Assembly (NCBI GenBank): GCA_003427395.1
Contig: BFEA01000306.1
Span: forward strand, 364,791-414,998
Reading direction: 5' to 3'
Source: Chara braunii
Lineage: Eukaryota; Streptophyta; Charophyceae; Charales; Characeae
DNA: 50,208 nt
Position numbers and translations under genes: made by a program. Shown here piece after piece: positions 11,198 through 20,880 of this stretch (positions are counted from its first letter, which is position 1; every line of letters begins with the position of its first letter). The notes under the pieces are model-generated. The model was not told where the DNA came from, ran no database searches, and worked only from the letters and a program-made list of their open reading frames with translations.

Positions 11198-11200
11198 GTA
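10620..11200. repeat. ~105-bp satellite with a GT-dinucleotide core
   Basis: Five units with the anchor 'gtgcag(t/c)tgggtgtgtgct' at about 10,645, 10,749, 10,863, 10,967 and 11,071. Each is followed by 'ttcgg(t/c)ccccactacc' and a GT run of variable length. Cys/Val-rich ORFs on plus and His/Thr-rich ORFs on minus (for example 10,520-11,203 and 10,479-11,105) come from the GT/CA runs and should not be called genes. It may correspond, inverted, to the CA satellite at 1-363, but the resemblance is weak. Confidence 0.88.
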
Positions 11201-11454
11201 TAGGGGGTGTACTGTGGATCTGTATCCCTGGCTAAACTCTGTATTGCTCTGCAAAACCTGTGAGTTCTGCAAAATCTGCAATTGCCTGAGAAATCTGTGT
11301 CGTCCGCGAATTTGTAATTTCTGCAAACTCGGTGATTTTTGTAACCTTTTGCAAAAGCACGAGACTGTGACTTTGGTGTGACTACGGTAGGATTAGTGCA
11401 ACGGAATTAGGCTTTGTAGATAGATGGGCCCCGGGTATTTAGAATGACGGGGCG

Positions 11455-12433
11455 CCACCATAGCCAACCACCTTGCACCTCCTTCCTCCACCATTCCCTA
11501 CACCCATCCACCATAGCCAACCACCTTGCACCTCCTTCCTCCACCATTCCCTACACCCATCCACCAATAGCCGACCACCTTGCACCTTCTTCCTCCACCA
11601 TCTCCTACACCCGTCCACCATAGCCGACCACCTTGCACCTTCTTCCTCCACCATCTCCTTCATCCATCCACCATAGCCAAGCGCCTTCCACCTTCTTCCT
11701 CCCCCATCTCCTTCACCCGTCCGCCATAGCCACGCACCTTCCACCTTCTTCCTCCATTTCCCTCATCCATCCACCATAGCCAAGCACCTTCCACCTTCTT
11801 CCTCCTCCATCTCCTCCACCCATCCACCATAGCCAAGCACCCCCCTACCTTCTTCCTCCATCTCCTTCATCCCTCCCCCGTAGCCAAGCACCTTCCACCT
11901 TCTTCCTCCTCCGTCTCGTTCACCCATCCACCATAGCCACGCACCTTCCACCTTCTTCCTCCTCCATCCCCCACACCCATCCACCATAGCCAAGCACCTC
12001 CTACCTTCTTCCTCCTCCATCTCCCTCATCCATCCACCATAGCCAAGCACCTCCCACATTCTTCCTCCTCCATCTCCTCCACCCATCATCCATCGTAGCC
12101 AAGCACCCCCCTACCTTCTTCCTCCTCCGTCTCCTTCATCCATCCACCGTAGCCAAGCACCTNCCACCTTCTTCCTCCTCCGTCTCCTTCACCCGTCCGC
12201 CATAGCCACGCACCTTCCACCCTCTTCCTCTTCCATCTCCCTCATCCGTCCACCATAGCCAAGCACCTTCTACCTTCTCCCTCCTCCATCTCCCACACTC
12301 GTCCACCATAGCCAAGCACCTTCTACCTTCTTCCTCCTCCGTCTCCCACACCCTTCCACCATAGTCGAGCACCTCCTACCTTCTCCCTCCCTCCGCCATC
12401 TCCCACACCCGTCCACCATAGCCAAGCACCTTC
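11455..12433. repeat. 53-bp satellite
   Basis: About 18 copies of a 53-54-bp unit containing 'ccaccatagccaagcacctt' and a C/T-rich half ('ccttcttcctcctccatctc'). Unit starts fall at 11,461, 11,514, 11,568 and 11,621. A single ambiguous base lies at 12,163. The array ends abruptly at 12,433, where the terminal sequence of retroelement A begins. The 250 bases before the array (11,205-11,454) hold nothing I can identify. Confidence 0.92.
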
Positions 12434-12775
12434 TGCAAGGAAAACAAGTAACAACGAGATGACAATTCCAGATCACACCATCACATTGAAAGCCAAATAG
12501 TCACACTGTGTCCAGAGAGCAGCATTGCACCAATAATACACCAATGGAGGTTCGTAGCACTGAAAACCAATGTTCATGGAGAGCATACTCTCTCCTCCCA
12601 ACACAAGAGTCCAGTTCCTTCACACTCACACTTGGCGCTCAGCGCCCAGCCTACTCCTATACAGCTTACTACAGACTACAATAAGACAATGCAACTGTTG
12701 ACATCAGCGGCAGCCCGAAGTACTTGAAGATGTTGCCCACGCAGACCACCGCCAATACAAGGTAAGTGCCCTCAC

Positions 12776-12797
12776 ATCATCATCATCATCATCATCC
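12776..12797. repeat. (CAT)n microsatellite
   Basis: About seven uninterrupted CAT triplets, inside the candidate 3' LTR. Confidence 0.9.
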
Positions 12798-13377
12798 TCC
12801 TTCACCTATCCCCTGACTACTCCCACACCTGTCCTCTCTTTCACTTTAAGACCACCCCTGCGCTTCACTGTAGTCCAAGCCCACCAGCTATGGTGGCTGG
12901 GCTATGGCGCTGCCCTCAACAACGCCCTCCTCCTCTGCACGACCGCACGTGCTGCACCTCGCCTCTCAGCGCCAGCCAGCAGCCGCGAGCCTTTGCTCCA
13001 GCAGCGCTGCCGCTAGCATGCGAGTGCATGAATGAGGCTGCCTGGCCAGAGCTCTTTCCTTTATGGAAAAGAGCTGGCCAGCTCTCGCAGCCTGGCTGGG
13101 CTGGCTTGGGCCCAGAAGCTTCCGGAAGGCCCCAGGAGGCTGCCTCGATGCAACAGCTACTGGGCTGCTGGGCCTCCTTTGGTTGGGCGCCCAACTGTCT
13201 CTGTATGAGGCTGCGAATCACGCCCAGGGCCTGCATTCTTTGGAAAGGCCCGGTAGGCCGTGGAAATGTCTTCAGTGCTCGGCCTGTGTTTCTTTCAACC
13301 AACTGGCGCGTCGCAACTGTCTGGACCCCAAATATGAAATTGACAGTCGAAGGCCTCTTGCAAAAAGCCAGGTCCGC

Positions 13378-13442
13378 CTTCACTTAGGGCGGGCACCTCC
13401 GCCTTCACTTAGGGCGGGCACCTCCGCCTTCACTTAGGGTGC
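13378..13442. repeat. 25-bp minisatellite
   Basis: 'ccttcacttagggcgggcac' plus 'ctccg' is repeated two and a half times with perfect 25-bp spacing; the last copy ends 'agggtgcg'. It lies inside the candidate 3' LTR of element A. Confidence 0.9.
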
Positions 13443-13494
13443 GTAAGGCTGCAAACAGGGCCCCATAGGCCTACCGAGGACCCTGATCCTCACA

Positions 13495-13508
13495 TTCCCT
13501 CCTCCTTT
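13495..13508 (-). promoter_or_regulatory. Polypurine tract of element A
   Basis: Minus strand reads AAAGGAGGAGGGAA, fourteen purines, 27 bases after the last pol stop codon and directly before a TGTG start. This is the position and form of the plus-strand primer of an LTR retrotransposon. Confidence 0.65.
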
Positions 13509-13534
13509 ACTTCGTGAGTCCTCTGAGAAGTCTC

Positions 13535-15150
13535 TTATTCTGCAGGCATCTTCCCCTTGAGTGCTCTTTCATAGCCTGCGATTACTTGAGGTGTTGTTCT
13601 CATGAGTTCTTCTCGTGTGAACCACCGGTCTTCTTTAGGATCCAGATGATGTCTGCAGCTCACACGATATTGCATTCTCGGTTTAGGAGGTCGCCCTCTG
13701 CCTGATGGTCGAGGAACAGGCATCACTCGATGCTCGACGATCTGGTCAATGTCCACTTCGCCATCCATGGTTGGGGGCAGCATTGATCTTCTGGAAGGGA
13801 ACTGCTCAGTAGCAGCAAAGGGTGCTAACTTAGAGCCATGGAACACAGCGTAGGTACGCAAGTGAGGTGGGATGCGGATTACATATGAAGGACCGTCTGG
13901 TTGATCTCCTACAATGTCTAAGATCTCCCAGGGCCCAAAGAACTGTGGCATTAGCTTGCGGGATATGCCTAACTCCTGACCAAGCTCAGCAACCTTAATC
14001 CAGACTCTCTCGCCTACCTGAAAGTTAGAGGGCCGTCTATGTCTATTCTCAGATGCAATCATTGCCTCTTGAGATTTCCTAATGTGTTCAACGGCCTGCT
14101 GCAGAATCTATTCGTACTTGACAACAAATTCTATGCTGCCGGGTGCTGCAGTGGGTTCTCTTTCTGGTAGCAGAAAGTCAAGGGCAGTTCGGGGCTTCAA
14201 ACCAAGATGCAGTTGGTTGGGAGTCATGCCGGTAGTACTATGCACAACATTGTTGTACAGGCTGGCAACGAGAGGTAGTTTCTCGTCCCAATCGTCCTGA
14301 CTTGGCTTGATATAGTGCCTAAGTAATTGCTGTACCACTCAGTTCATTTGTTCCACTTGACCATTTGACTCAGGATGATTTCCTGACGTCATTTGGAGTT
14401 TTGTGCCCATTTGTTCAGCAATAGATTGCCAGAGTTCGCTCGTGAATCTGACATCCCTATCACTAACAATAGATGTCGGCAAACCAAAATCCCTTACCCA
14501 GTTATCCATGAAGAGTTTGATGACAAAGTCAGTTTTAGCAGTTTCAGGCATAGCGATCAGTCTGGCGTACTTGGTAAAACGGTCCACTATGACAAAGATG
14601 TGTCTCTTTCCTGACCTGTTTGTCACAAGGGTATCCATGAAATCCATGGACACACTCTGGCCTGGTCCTTCAGGGATTGGCAAGGGTTTGATCAACCCAA
14701 GCGGAGCCTGAGTCCTTGGTTTGTCCCTTTGACAAACCTGGCAGGTTTCAACATAACGTTTTGCATCTTCCAACATAGAAGGCCACCAAAATCTCTGCAC
14801 TAAGTTCGCTGATGTCTTTCTATAGCCAAAATGACCAGTCGCATCATGACATTCTCCTAAAAATAGACTTCGCAAAGACTCACTATTAGCTACACATAGT
14901 CTTTTATACCTTGCCTTCTCAAGGAACAGCAAGCCATCAACCATCGTAAATTCATCCAAAGTTTTTTTGTCCTTTGCTTGGAATCTACGAATGATTTCTG
15001 ACATGACGGGGTCTCCCTAATAGGCTTCCACCAGCGATTGAGTGAGTTCGTCAGATATGCCAAACTCAGTGACTAGCGCGCCCAGCTAATCTGCCCTTCT
15101 TGATAGCGCATCAACCACCTTGTTGTACGTACCCTTGATAGGATCAAGTT
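13535..15150 (-). pseudogene. Element A integrase with chromodomain-like tail (broken)
   Basis: Integrase inserts the retroelement cDNA into host DNA. In the open stretch starting at 15,004 the zinc-binding residues are His53, His58, Cys88 and Cys91, and the catalytic core is Asp121, Asp182 and Glu218, with exactly 35 residues between the last two, as in the DD35E family. The same frame continues through TGA at 14,341-14,339, right after the 'EQMN' that follows Glu218, and TAG at 14,110-14,108, into a final 175-codon stretch ending at 13,535. That stretch has the SH3-like 'ERVWIKV...FFGPWEIL' segment and a C-terminal block ('VEHRVMPV...WFTREEL') laid out like a chromodomain, suggesting a chromovirus-type targeting tail. 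Two further TAGs (15,088-15,086 and 15,019-15,017) lie upstream in the same frame. All catalytic residues survive, but the chain is cut in five. Confidence 0.88.
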
Positions 15151-15155
15151 GATAG

Positions 15156-16574
15156 TCATACATGTCTATCACTTGAATCCGTCCGACAACACAGGTTGTG
15201 TCTTAATCCAGCGCAAAGTCTCTGGTCAGACCTCACATAGAAGAATTTTCCTAGGAGGTAATGTCTCCAATGAACTAGCGCTCTATATAGGGCATAGAGC
15301 TCTCTCTCATAAGTGGACTTAGCTAACTTTTGAGAAGGCATCTTTTTACTCCTGTACTCCATCGGTCTCAACTTGGGCCCTTCCTGTTGCGCAAGGACCG
15401 CGCCTATGCCATATTGGCTAGCGTCTGTGGTCACGACGAATAGCTTGTCAGGATCCGGAAGTTTGAGAACTTCGTAGTGTGTCAGAGCATACTTCAATTT
15501 CTTGAAGCTTGCCTCACACTCTTCAGTCCACTCCCAAGGGGTGTCAAGTCGAGTTAGATCTGTTAATGGGGAAGCTATAGTACTATAGTTTTTCACAAAC
15601 GGACGATAATAGCCCGTCATCCCCAAAAACGATCTGACCTCAGTAACAGTCTGAGGTCGGGGCCAGTCACGTATGCTGGCCACCTTCGCATCTTCCGACC
15701 TCAATCCATCTGCTGAAATTTCATGACCCAAGTACAAGATCTTGGTGCGACCAAACTCGCATTTATCCAAGTTTACCTTGTACTGGTGCTGTCTTAGGAG
15801 ACCTAGCACTGTTTTCAAGTGCTCAGCGTGCTCCTCCACAATCCTACTAAAGATAAGAATATCGTCGAGGTACACGACGATAAACTTGTCCAAGTACTCG
15901 TGAAATATCCGGTTCATCGCGTGCTGAAATGTACCAGGCGCATTGCATAGGCCAAAAGGCATCACCACAAACTCGTACAGACCGTACCTGGTCTGAAATG
16001 CGGTTTTGTGTTGGTCCTCGGGTCTAACGGCAATTTGATGGTATCCTAACTTTAGATCTATCTTTGTGAAGTACCAGCATCCCTGCACTCTATCCAAGAG
16101 GTCGTCAATGCGGGGTAGGGGCTCCGCGTTCTTAACGGTGATGGCATTGAGGCCCCTATAGTCAATGCACATCCTTAATGGACCTCCCTTCTTAGGAACA
16201 AATAAGACTGCCGCACCGTAAGGGGAGGTACTAGGCTGTATCCATCCCTTCTCTGTGAGCTCCTTTAGCTGGCGGCAAAGCTCATCTAACTCCGCAGAAG
16301 ACATCCTATAGATTCGTCCTCTAGGCACCTTACTACCCGGGACAACCTCTATTGCATGGACAACCTCCATTTCCACCACGCCTGTGGGCTCCTCAAAAAG
16401 GTCGGAATATTGTGAGGCGACTTTTTTTATCTCTGGGGGTGATTTAACGACCTCCCCTTTCTTAGAGACAAAGTCTAGGAACATGCCCTCCTCCTGATTT
16501 TGCTTGTAATAGTTATAGAAGGATGAAGCACACATATACCCGTACTTCTCTATTAGACTGCTAGCTTTAAACTT
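15156..16574 (-). pseudogene. Element A reverse transcriptase-RNase H (broken at the RNase H end)
   Basis: Copies the element RNA into DNA and degrades the RNA strand. Counting from the Met at 16,535, RT motif A is Asp160 in 'KIDLKLGYHQ' and motif C is YLDD at 222-225. The RNase H residues are Asp371 ('VTTDASQYG'), Glu412 and Asp437, so all active-site acids are present. It is in frame with the protease upstream, separated only by TAG at 16,577-16,575; the codons after that stop still read as pol. The frame is lost around 15,230-15,195, where two shifts and a small deletion follow Asp437. The original frame resumes at 'QVIDMYDYQL' (about 15,180) and continues into the integrase. Confidence 0.9.
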
Positions 16575-17230
16575 CTACAATCTGACAGTTCTACCATTGG
16601 GCAGTTTGTGAATCAACACCTTTCTATCCCAATCAAACTGCGGTTGCGAGACTTCGAGGTAGTACATGCCTAGTAGCATATCAAATGGCAGTTCGTCGCT
16701 CACCAGGAAGGAGATCTTGTGGATCACTTCCCCTCCTCCATAGGAGAAAGAACAGGCCACGTCCTTGACATAGTCCTTTACAACCATTTGGTGCTTGTTG
16801 GCTAGCGTAGAAGCTACAGTTCTGCTAAGCCGCTGCAATTGGTCCCCTAAGCGTAGTCTATCCACACGAGCACGACTGATGAAATTTCGTGTAGAGCCTA
16901 TGTCTGCGAAGGCGCCAACCTTGCGGCCACCTACATCTACTTCTACCACGAAATGTTCACCCTTTGGACCTCTACTTATCATCACCCAAGAGTCCCTAGG
17001 GTCCTTCCCTGACCACTCAGTCTCTAACTCTTCTAGGGCCTCAGACACATCTCTCGAACAGAGCGTCGGTGGGTCTGAATCTGTCTGCGGGGCGATGCGT
17101 GGGTCACTAGCCTTGGCCAACGCCTGAAGTGGGGAAGGCAACGTTACCACTTCAGCGCGAGTAAGAGCGGCTAACACTCCTATTGGCCCAAGGTGTTTCT
17201 CTATGAGCTGCTCGCAGAAGCACTCCCAGA
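16575..17230 (-). pseudogene. Element A protease (retropepsin-like, active site altered)
   Basis: Aspartic protease that should release Gag and Pol proteins. The core reads 'VDVGGRKVGAFADIGSTRNF'. The catalytic Asp is at 16,904-16,902, but the expected Thr of D-T-G is Ile (ATA, 16,901-16,899). Near the end 'DMLLGMYYLEV' corresponds to the usual 'iLGmdwL' segment with the acidic residue replaced by Tyr. The frame (open from 17,390) differs by -1 from the gag frame that ends at 17,201, so expression would need a -1 shift in the overlap or the shift is damage. It is probably inactive. Confidence 0.8.
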
Positions 17231-18193
17231 GTTCGAAGATAAGCCCACCACCGTTGGCGAGGCTACCTTCGTGGTGACCTTTTTGCCGCGGCAAGTCCCG
17301 GACGTGTGGCCATAGTTGCCACAGTTCATGCATGTGCCCCTCGCAACTCGGTCCCTCCACACCTCGTAATCTAAACCAATCTTCACCCATGCGGGTGTTC
17401 CTTGGTCGCCCTGACCCGTGGACCGTCCTACCTTCTTCTTCCCAGTCCCCCTAGCCTTTTCCTTGATGGGTGCTACGACTCCACCATCTGAAGTCTCACT
17501 AGTCCCATCCTGCTCTGTGAACTCCCCAAGATCTGGGAAATCGTCAATCTCCGTTGTTTGACCATCGTGGTCGACGAACATTAACTGACCCTTCTTCTTC
17601 CAGTCTTGGGGCACCCTCTTCCTACCATCATTGGATACCTTATGAGCAGACCCCAACTTTGCCTTTATGTCCAGAGCTTTCTTACTGAAAGAAGCGAAGG
17701 TGTGCTGTTCGACATAGGCCTCGTCAACCAGCTTGGTCCTTACTTCTGCAGGTAGGCACCTTAGGTAATCCGTTAGGAGAACCTGCTGGTCAAAACGCAC
17801 ACCAGGTACCACGAGAAGGCGTTCTACGGTGTCTGTAAGCTCTCTAACATCCTTGAACCCGCGGGAACAAAGATTGTTGATAGCATCGGTGGCCTTTTGA
17901 GCCCCTTGCGGATCATGCCACCTGCTGTAGACAGACCATACGAACTGTTCCAATGTCTGGGCCTGAGCCCAGGCATCGAAATCCTGACTGTAGCCCTGTT
18001 GCTGCACTAAGCCATTCAACCAGCGGGCTACTGATCCCTCTAAAAAGGAGGCAGCCACTACAACTTCCTGCTCTGGCCTTGTGAGCTTGTGCCTCACATA
18101 AGTAGGCACAGTCCTCACCCAGGTGTCCAAATCTTCCTCCTCCTTTTTATCTCCAGAGAAAGGCTTGGGACTCATCAGAGGAATCTTGGGCAT
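17201..18193 (-). pseudogene. Element A gag, capsid and nucleocapsid part
   Basis: Structural protein that packages the element RNA. The 330-codon stretch opens 'MPKIPLMSPKPFSG' and contains a Ty3-type capsid region ('LEGSVARWLNGLV...FVWSVYSRWHDP', residues about 50-95). A CCHC zinc knuckle at Cys288, Cys291, His296 and Cys301 fits CX2CX4HX4C exactly. A Lys/Arg-rich stretch (245-260) precedes the knuckle. The frame continues upstream of Met1 through a TAG at 18,199-18,197, so Met1 is not the original start. Confidence 0.87.
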
Positions 18194-19070
18194 CCACTAC
18201 ATAGGCTGCATGGGCCCAAGGGCTTCCTGCAGCGGCTGCATAGCCACTGAAACAGGCTGTTGCACACTAACCTGGGCCTGCTTGACAGTGGGACTGTAGT
18301 TACCACTGTCGTGGATGGTACGACTGAGACTCTTTGAACCGGACCACCAGTTGCTGCTAAACCACCTGGAGGGGGCATGCCAAACATAGGAGGTGTTGTC
18401 CCTGTGTTTTGCGGCATCGATGAAGGACCCGCACCTACAGGGGGAACTACAACAAACTGTGGCTGCCTCACTGCTATGCGAGGAGCCCGAAGTTCAGCCA
18501 GGATTTGTTTCTAGCCTGCCACCAAATCGGGACGTTCTGCGCTTCAGCTACCGAAAGTAAAGCATTACGCAGCACACGACCAGCAGGGCCTAAAGCTGCC
18601 TCATCTAGTGCTTCCAGTCTGCCTAGCTCCTGCATTCTACTCCCTAGTCTAGCCTTCCTAAGTATGGCTTTTCTTCTCCTCTTTGCTGCCTCGTCCAACT
18701 GTCGTTGTAGCTCATCCTGAAGTTCTTCTGCTTGCCGAATTTCTAAGTCCTCCGGCGTGAGTTGAATTTGTTGGCTGACTCGCAAGCTAGCAATCTGACT
18801 AGTGGAAACCTGAGAGCCACTCTGACTGACTCCTGACGAAGTGGACTGTGTAGAGACTTGCGATATAGCTGAGGTAGCCAGGGTTGTACCGGTACTAGCT
18901 GAGACTCTAGTCTTGGCACTATCCTCAGTTGCCCTCACTCTCCTTGCCGCTGTTCTCTCTCTAGCCTCTCTTCGCAATCTTCTCTCGTCTCCTGGACCTA
19001 ACTCCAAGAATGTTAAGGGTCGACTACGAGCAGTCCTGCGAGTTGTCCTACGGTCATCCGTCGTCCACTA
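18194..19070 (-). pseudogene. Element A gag N-terminal region (frameshifted)
   Basis: Three reading frames must be chained to read it. From about 19,060 to 18,510 an Arg-, Ser/Thr- and Gln/Glu-rich region occurs ('LRREARERTAARRVRATE', then a coiled-coil-like 'EDLEIRQAEELQDELQRQLD'). A shift near 18,510 leads to a Pro/Gly/Val-rich segment ('QFVVVPPVGAGP'), and a second near 18,300 leads to 'VQQPVSVAMQPLQEALGPM', which runs into the TAG at 18,199. The likely start is not an ATG in the present sequence. Function beyond a gag leader or matrix-like part is unknown. Confidence 0.6.
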
Positions 19071-20353
19071 GCAACTCCTCCTCACTAGTGCTTGCATCAC
19101 TCGTGAGCTACAGTGTGTGTGATCTAAACTAGAATCCACTCTGAATCCTACCTAGCCTAACACATTATGAATTACAACTAATTTCGGTCCGCTGTAACAG
19201 AAACAGTTAGGTGATATATTAACAACTAATGTCAGGTCCTACATGATATATTAATTCTATTTTTAGATTACCCTGGAGCAGATTGCACTACAACAAAGAT
19301 CTAATCTATCTGTAGCTGTCTGTCAGTTGTTAGTCAAGTGGATAACAACTAGATAATCAAAATAAAAATAACATCTCGTGTTGGAGATGTATACTGGATG
19401 GCAGATTGATAGTTGATTGCCACTATGAACAGTTACCGGAATTTGCCCCTCCCCCTGTATCCTTCTTGATTGGTCACTTTGTGTCAACGTTCCTGAGCAT
19501 CTAGTTGAGCAGCGTGTCCGAAGGTGTGCAATCCGACCCACCCCTGTGCCCCAAGTCATTGCCGAACATGCCAGCCAGTCCACTCTTATTTACCCTCGTA
19601 CGGAATGAGCCTTACACCCGGTTGATCTGGCTCGTCAGGAGGGATTTAAGGAGAGCCCCCATCTCCTCAGGAATTATTTAACGTCGCAGACAAGACGACG
19701 ATCACCGCCAAATTCAAATCCAAGTCCCCCAACCAGAAATATTTATAGACGGTCTGGTAAGCGTCTCATAAAAGGTTGGCATGCCCGGCACGACCTCTAT
19801 TGCGCAAGCAGCAGAACCCAGGACTTGCTGCCCAAGCATGCGTGTACTAGTCCCAGCGGGTTGGCATGGTGACGGTGACCTGAGTGCTTCGTCCAGGGCC
19901 CTTCAGAGGCTTCGCCCGTCTCCCATCAGCTTGCTGCCCAGGAAGAATGTCGACTCTCAAGGTTGAGCGCTCGCGAGACCTCATACTCTCAAGACAGAAC
20001 TCACTTCCTCACGGTAAGAAGAGATGAAGAGGGTAGATAAGGAAGAGAGCAACGCACCTCATAAATGCTGCCCCCAACCACATATTTCTCACCGGCAACC
20101 TGATGTGCAATTATGATGACCGGTCTTTGCCTCAGCACAACCAACAGCAGAATGTGGTTCCACCTCGGCTTAATATGCCACATCAGCGAGTTCTCATCGT
20201 CCAGCATACATCCCGTATGTCACCACATAGCTCCCTGGCGCGCCCACACAACCCTGGGCCGCCTAATGTTCAACGCCAATGCCGTATCACTGCCCCACAC
20301 CTCATGCGAAGCACCAATAGCTATTGCAAAGAACCAATGAAGCGCATTATGAA
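19071..20353 (-). other. Long untranslated leader between primer site and gag of element A
   Basis: About 1.28 kb without a supported gene. It is AT-rich at 19,140-19,400 and more balanced at 19,450-20,350. The small ORFs on both strands (19,323-19,583, 20,001-20,207, 20,103-20,396) show no motif. A leader this long is unusual but seen in large plant elements; inserted sequence could explain it. Confidence 0.45.
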
Positions 20354-20368
20354 CCAACTCCGATACCA
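20354..20368 (-). promoter_or_regulatory. Primer binding site, initiator tRNA-Met type
   Basis: Minus strand reads TGGTATCGGAGTTGG. The plant initiator-Met site is TGGTATCAGAGC, so 10 of the first 12 bases agree, and both mismatches are transitions. It starts three bases after the LTR-like end TTGCA (20,372), the normal spacing. Confidence 0.6.
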
Positions 20369-20371
20369 AAT

Positions 20372-20840
20372 TGCAAGGAAAAAAAACAAGATTTAAGACT
20401 CGCACATGTACATAGGATATGGGGCCCTGCAATAAGCAAAGGGTCCTGTCCTTATCGAAAATCAAAGTATCGTACAAAGAGTCCAGGTATCCAACAGGGA
20501 ATCATAGTATCTAACAAAGAATCAAGGTATCCAATTAAGAGTCAAAGTATCCGAAATCGACAGTCACTCCATACTCATGAGCATCACTCCGCTCTACATG
20601 ACAAGGGAACCATAACCTTAAACAAAGGTATTATAAGAACACTCCACACCACACTAGCGAAAAAGAGAAAAATAGTCAAAATCATACACAGTGTTATCTT
20701 ATGTACAGAGAAGTCAATAACGCGAAAGTAGACATCTCACTACTGGCTCAACTTGCTGATGTACATGGGTCTGATCCAATCCTCCATGTATCCCTCCATA
20801 TGCAAGCAACCATTAGTCAGAGAGTCAGAGATGTCCTACA
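20372..20840 (-). repeat. LTR candidate between the extra ORF and element A
   Basis: On minus it runs from TGTAGGACATC (20,840) to TTTTCCTTGCA (20,372), 469 bp, with TG...CA ends. It is followed by the Met-type primer site, as a 5' LTR would be, and preceded within 40 bases by the stop of the gag-like ORF at 20,881, as a 3' LTR would be. It could therefore be one LTR shared by two tandem elements. It contains a short minisatellite. Confidence 0.5.
20464..20551. repeat. 21-22-bp minisatellite inside the LTR candidate
   Basis: Four to five copies of the type 'aggtatccaacaaagaatca', alternating 'caaagtatc' and 'caaggtatc' anchors. Units are diverged but the spacing is regular. Confidence 0.75.
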
Positions 20841-20880
20841 TGTACTAGACTTCGACCTTTCCGAACCTTATTAAAGAATC

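Larger units (their letters stand above)
1..11200. mobile_element. Giant modular inverted-repeat (foldback-like) element
   Basis: Reading inward from both ends gives the same blocks in mirror order: a CA/GT-rich satellite (1-363 and 10,620-11,200), a satellite of about 91 bp (366-1,440 and 8,436-10,600), a homopurine tract matched by a homopyrimidine tract (1,441-1,632 and 8,216-8,430), a body (1,633-4,270 and 4,641-8,215) containing a 26-bp minisatellite, and a centre at 4,271-4,640. Body homology is easily seen: around 2,040-2,140 on plus matches the reverse complement of about 7,735-7,850 at roughly 80 percent. I see no transposase. Known foldback elements and Galileo-type elements have long terminal repeats built of tandem modules, which is why I use that label. 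The outer CA/GT match is weak, and the true outer ends and target duplications are not visible. Confidence 0.55.
12434..13494 (-). repeat. Candidate 3' LTR of element A
   Basis: Begins TGTGAGGATC (13,494 on minus) immediately after a 14-nt polypurine tract and ends CCTTGCA at the satellite junction, which gives TG...CA termini. Length is 1,061 bp. It contains a CAT/ATG microsatellite and a 25-bp minisatellite. ORFs on both strands at 12,890-13,387 are unsupported. The interior does not match the 5' candidate at 20,372-20,840; only the first ~10 and last ~12 bases are alike. Confidence 0.45.
12434..20840 (-). mobile_element. Ty3/gypsy LTR retrotransposon A (degenerate)
   Basis: Read on the minus strand it has the full Ty3/gypsy order: LTR-like end (20,372), Met-type primer site (20,368-20,354), leader, gag with CCHC knuckle, protease, RT-RNase H, integrase, a chromodomain-like tail, a polypurine tract (13,508-13,495), and a sequence opening TGTGAGGATC at 13,494 and closing CCTTGCA at 12,434. 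It carries six in-frame stops, at least four frame changes and a protease active-site change, so it cannot encode its own polyprotein. The two LTR candidates agree only at their extreme ends, so the pairing is uncertain. The integrase-side end abuts the 53-bp satellite, suggesting insertion into that array. Confidence 0.75.

Noticed and set aside
1-11200. Assembly or sequencing fold-back as the cause of the inverted repeat
   Set aside because: The arms differ at many positions and in array lengths, and one arm has an internal duplication; an artefact would be near identical.
10479-11203. Long overlapping ORFs on both strands (208 and 227 codons)
   Set aside because: They consist of Cys/Val and His/Thr repeats produced by GT/CA dinucleotide runs.
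12890-13387. Two overlapping ORFs of 155-165 codons on opposite strands
   Set aside because: They lie inside the candidate LTR in GC-rich sequence and contain no recognisable domain.
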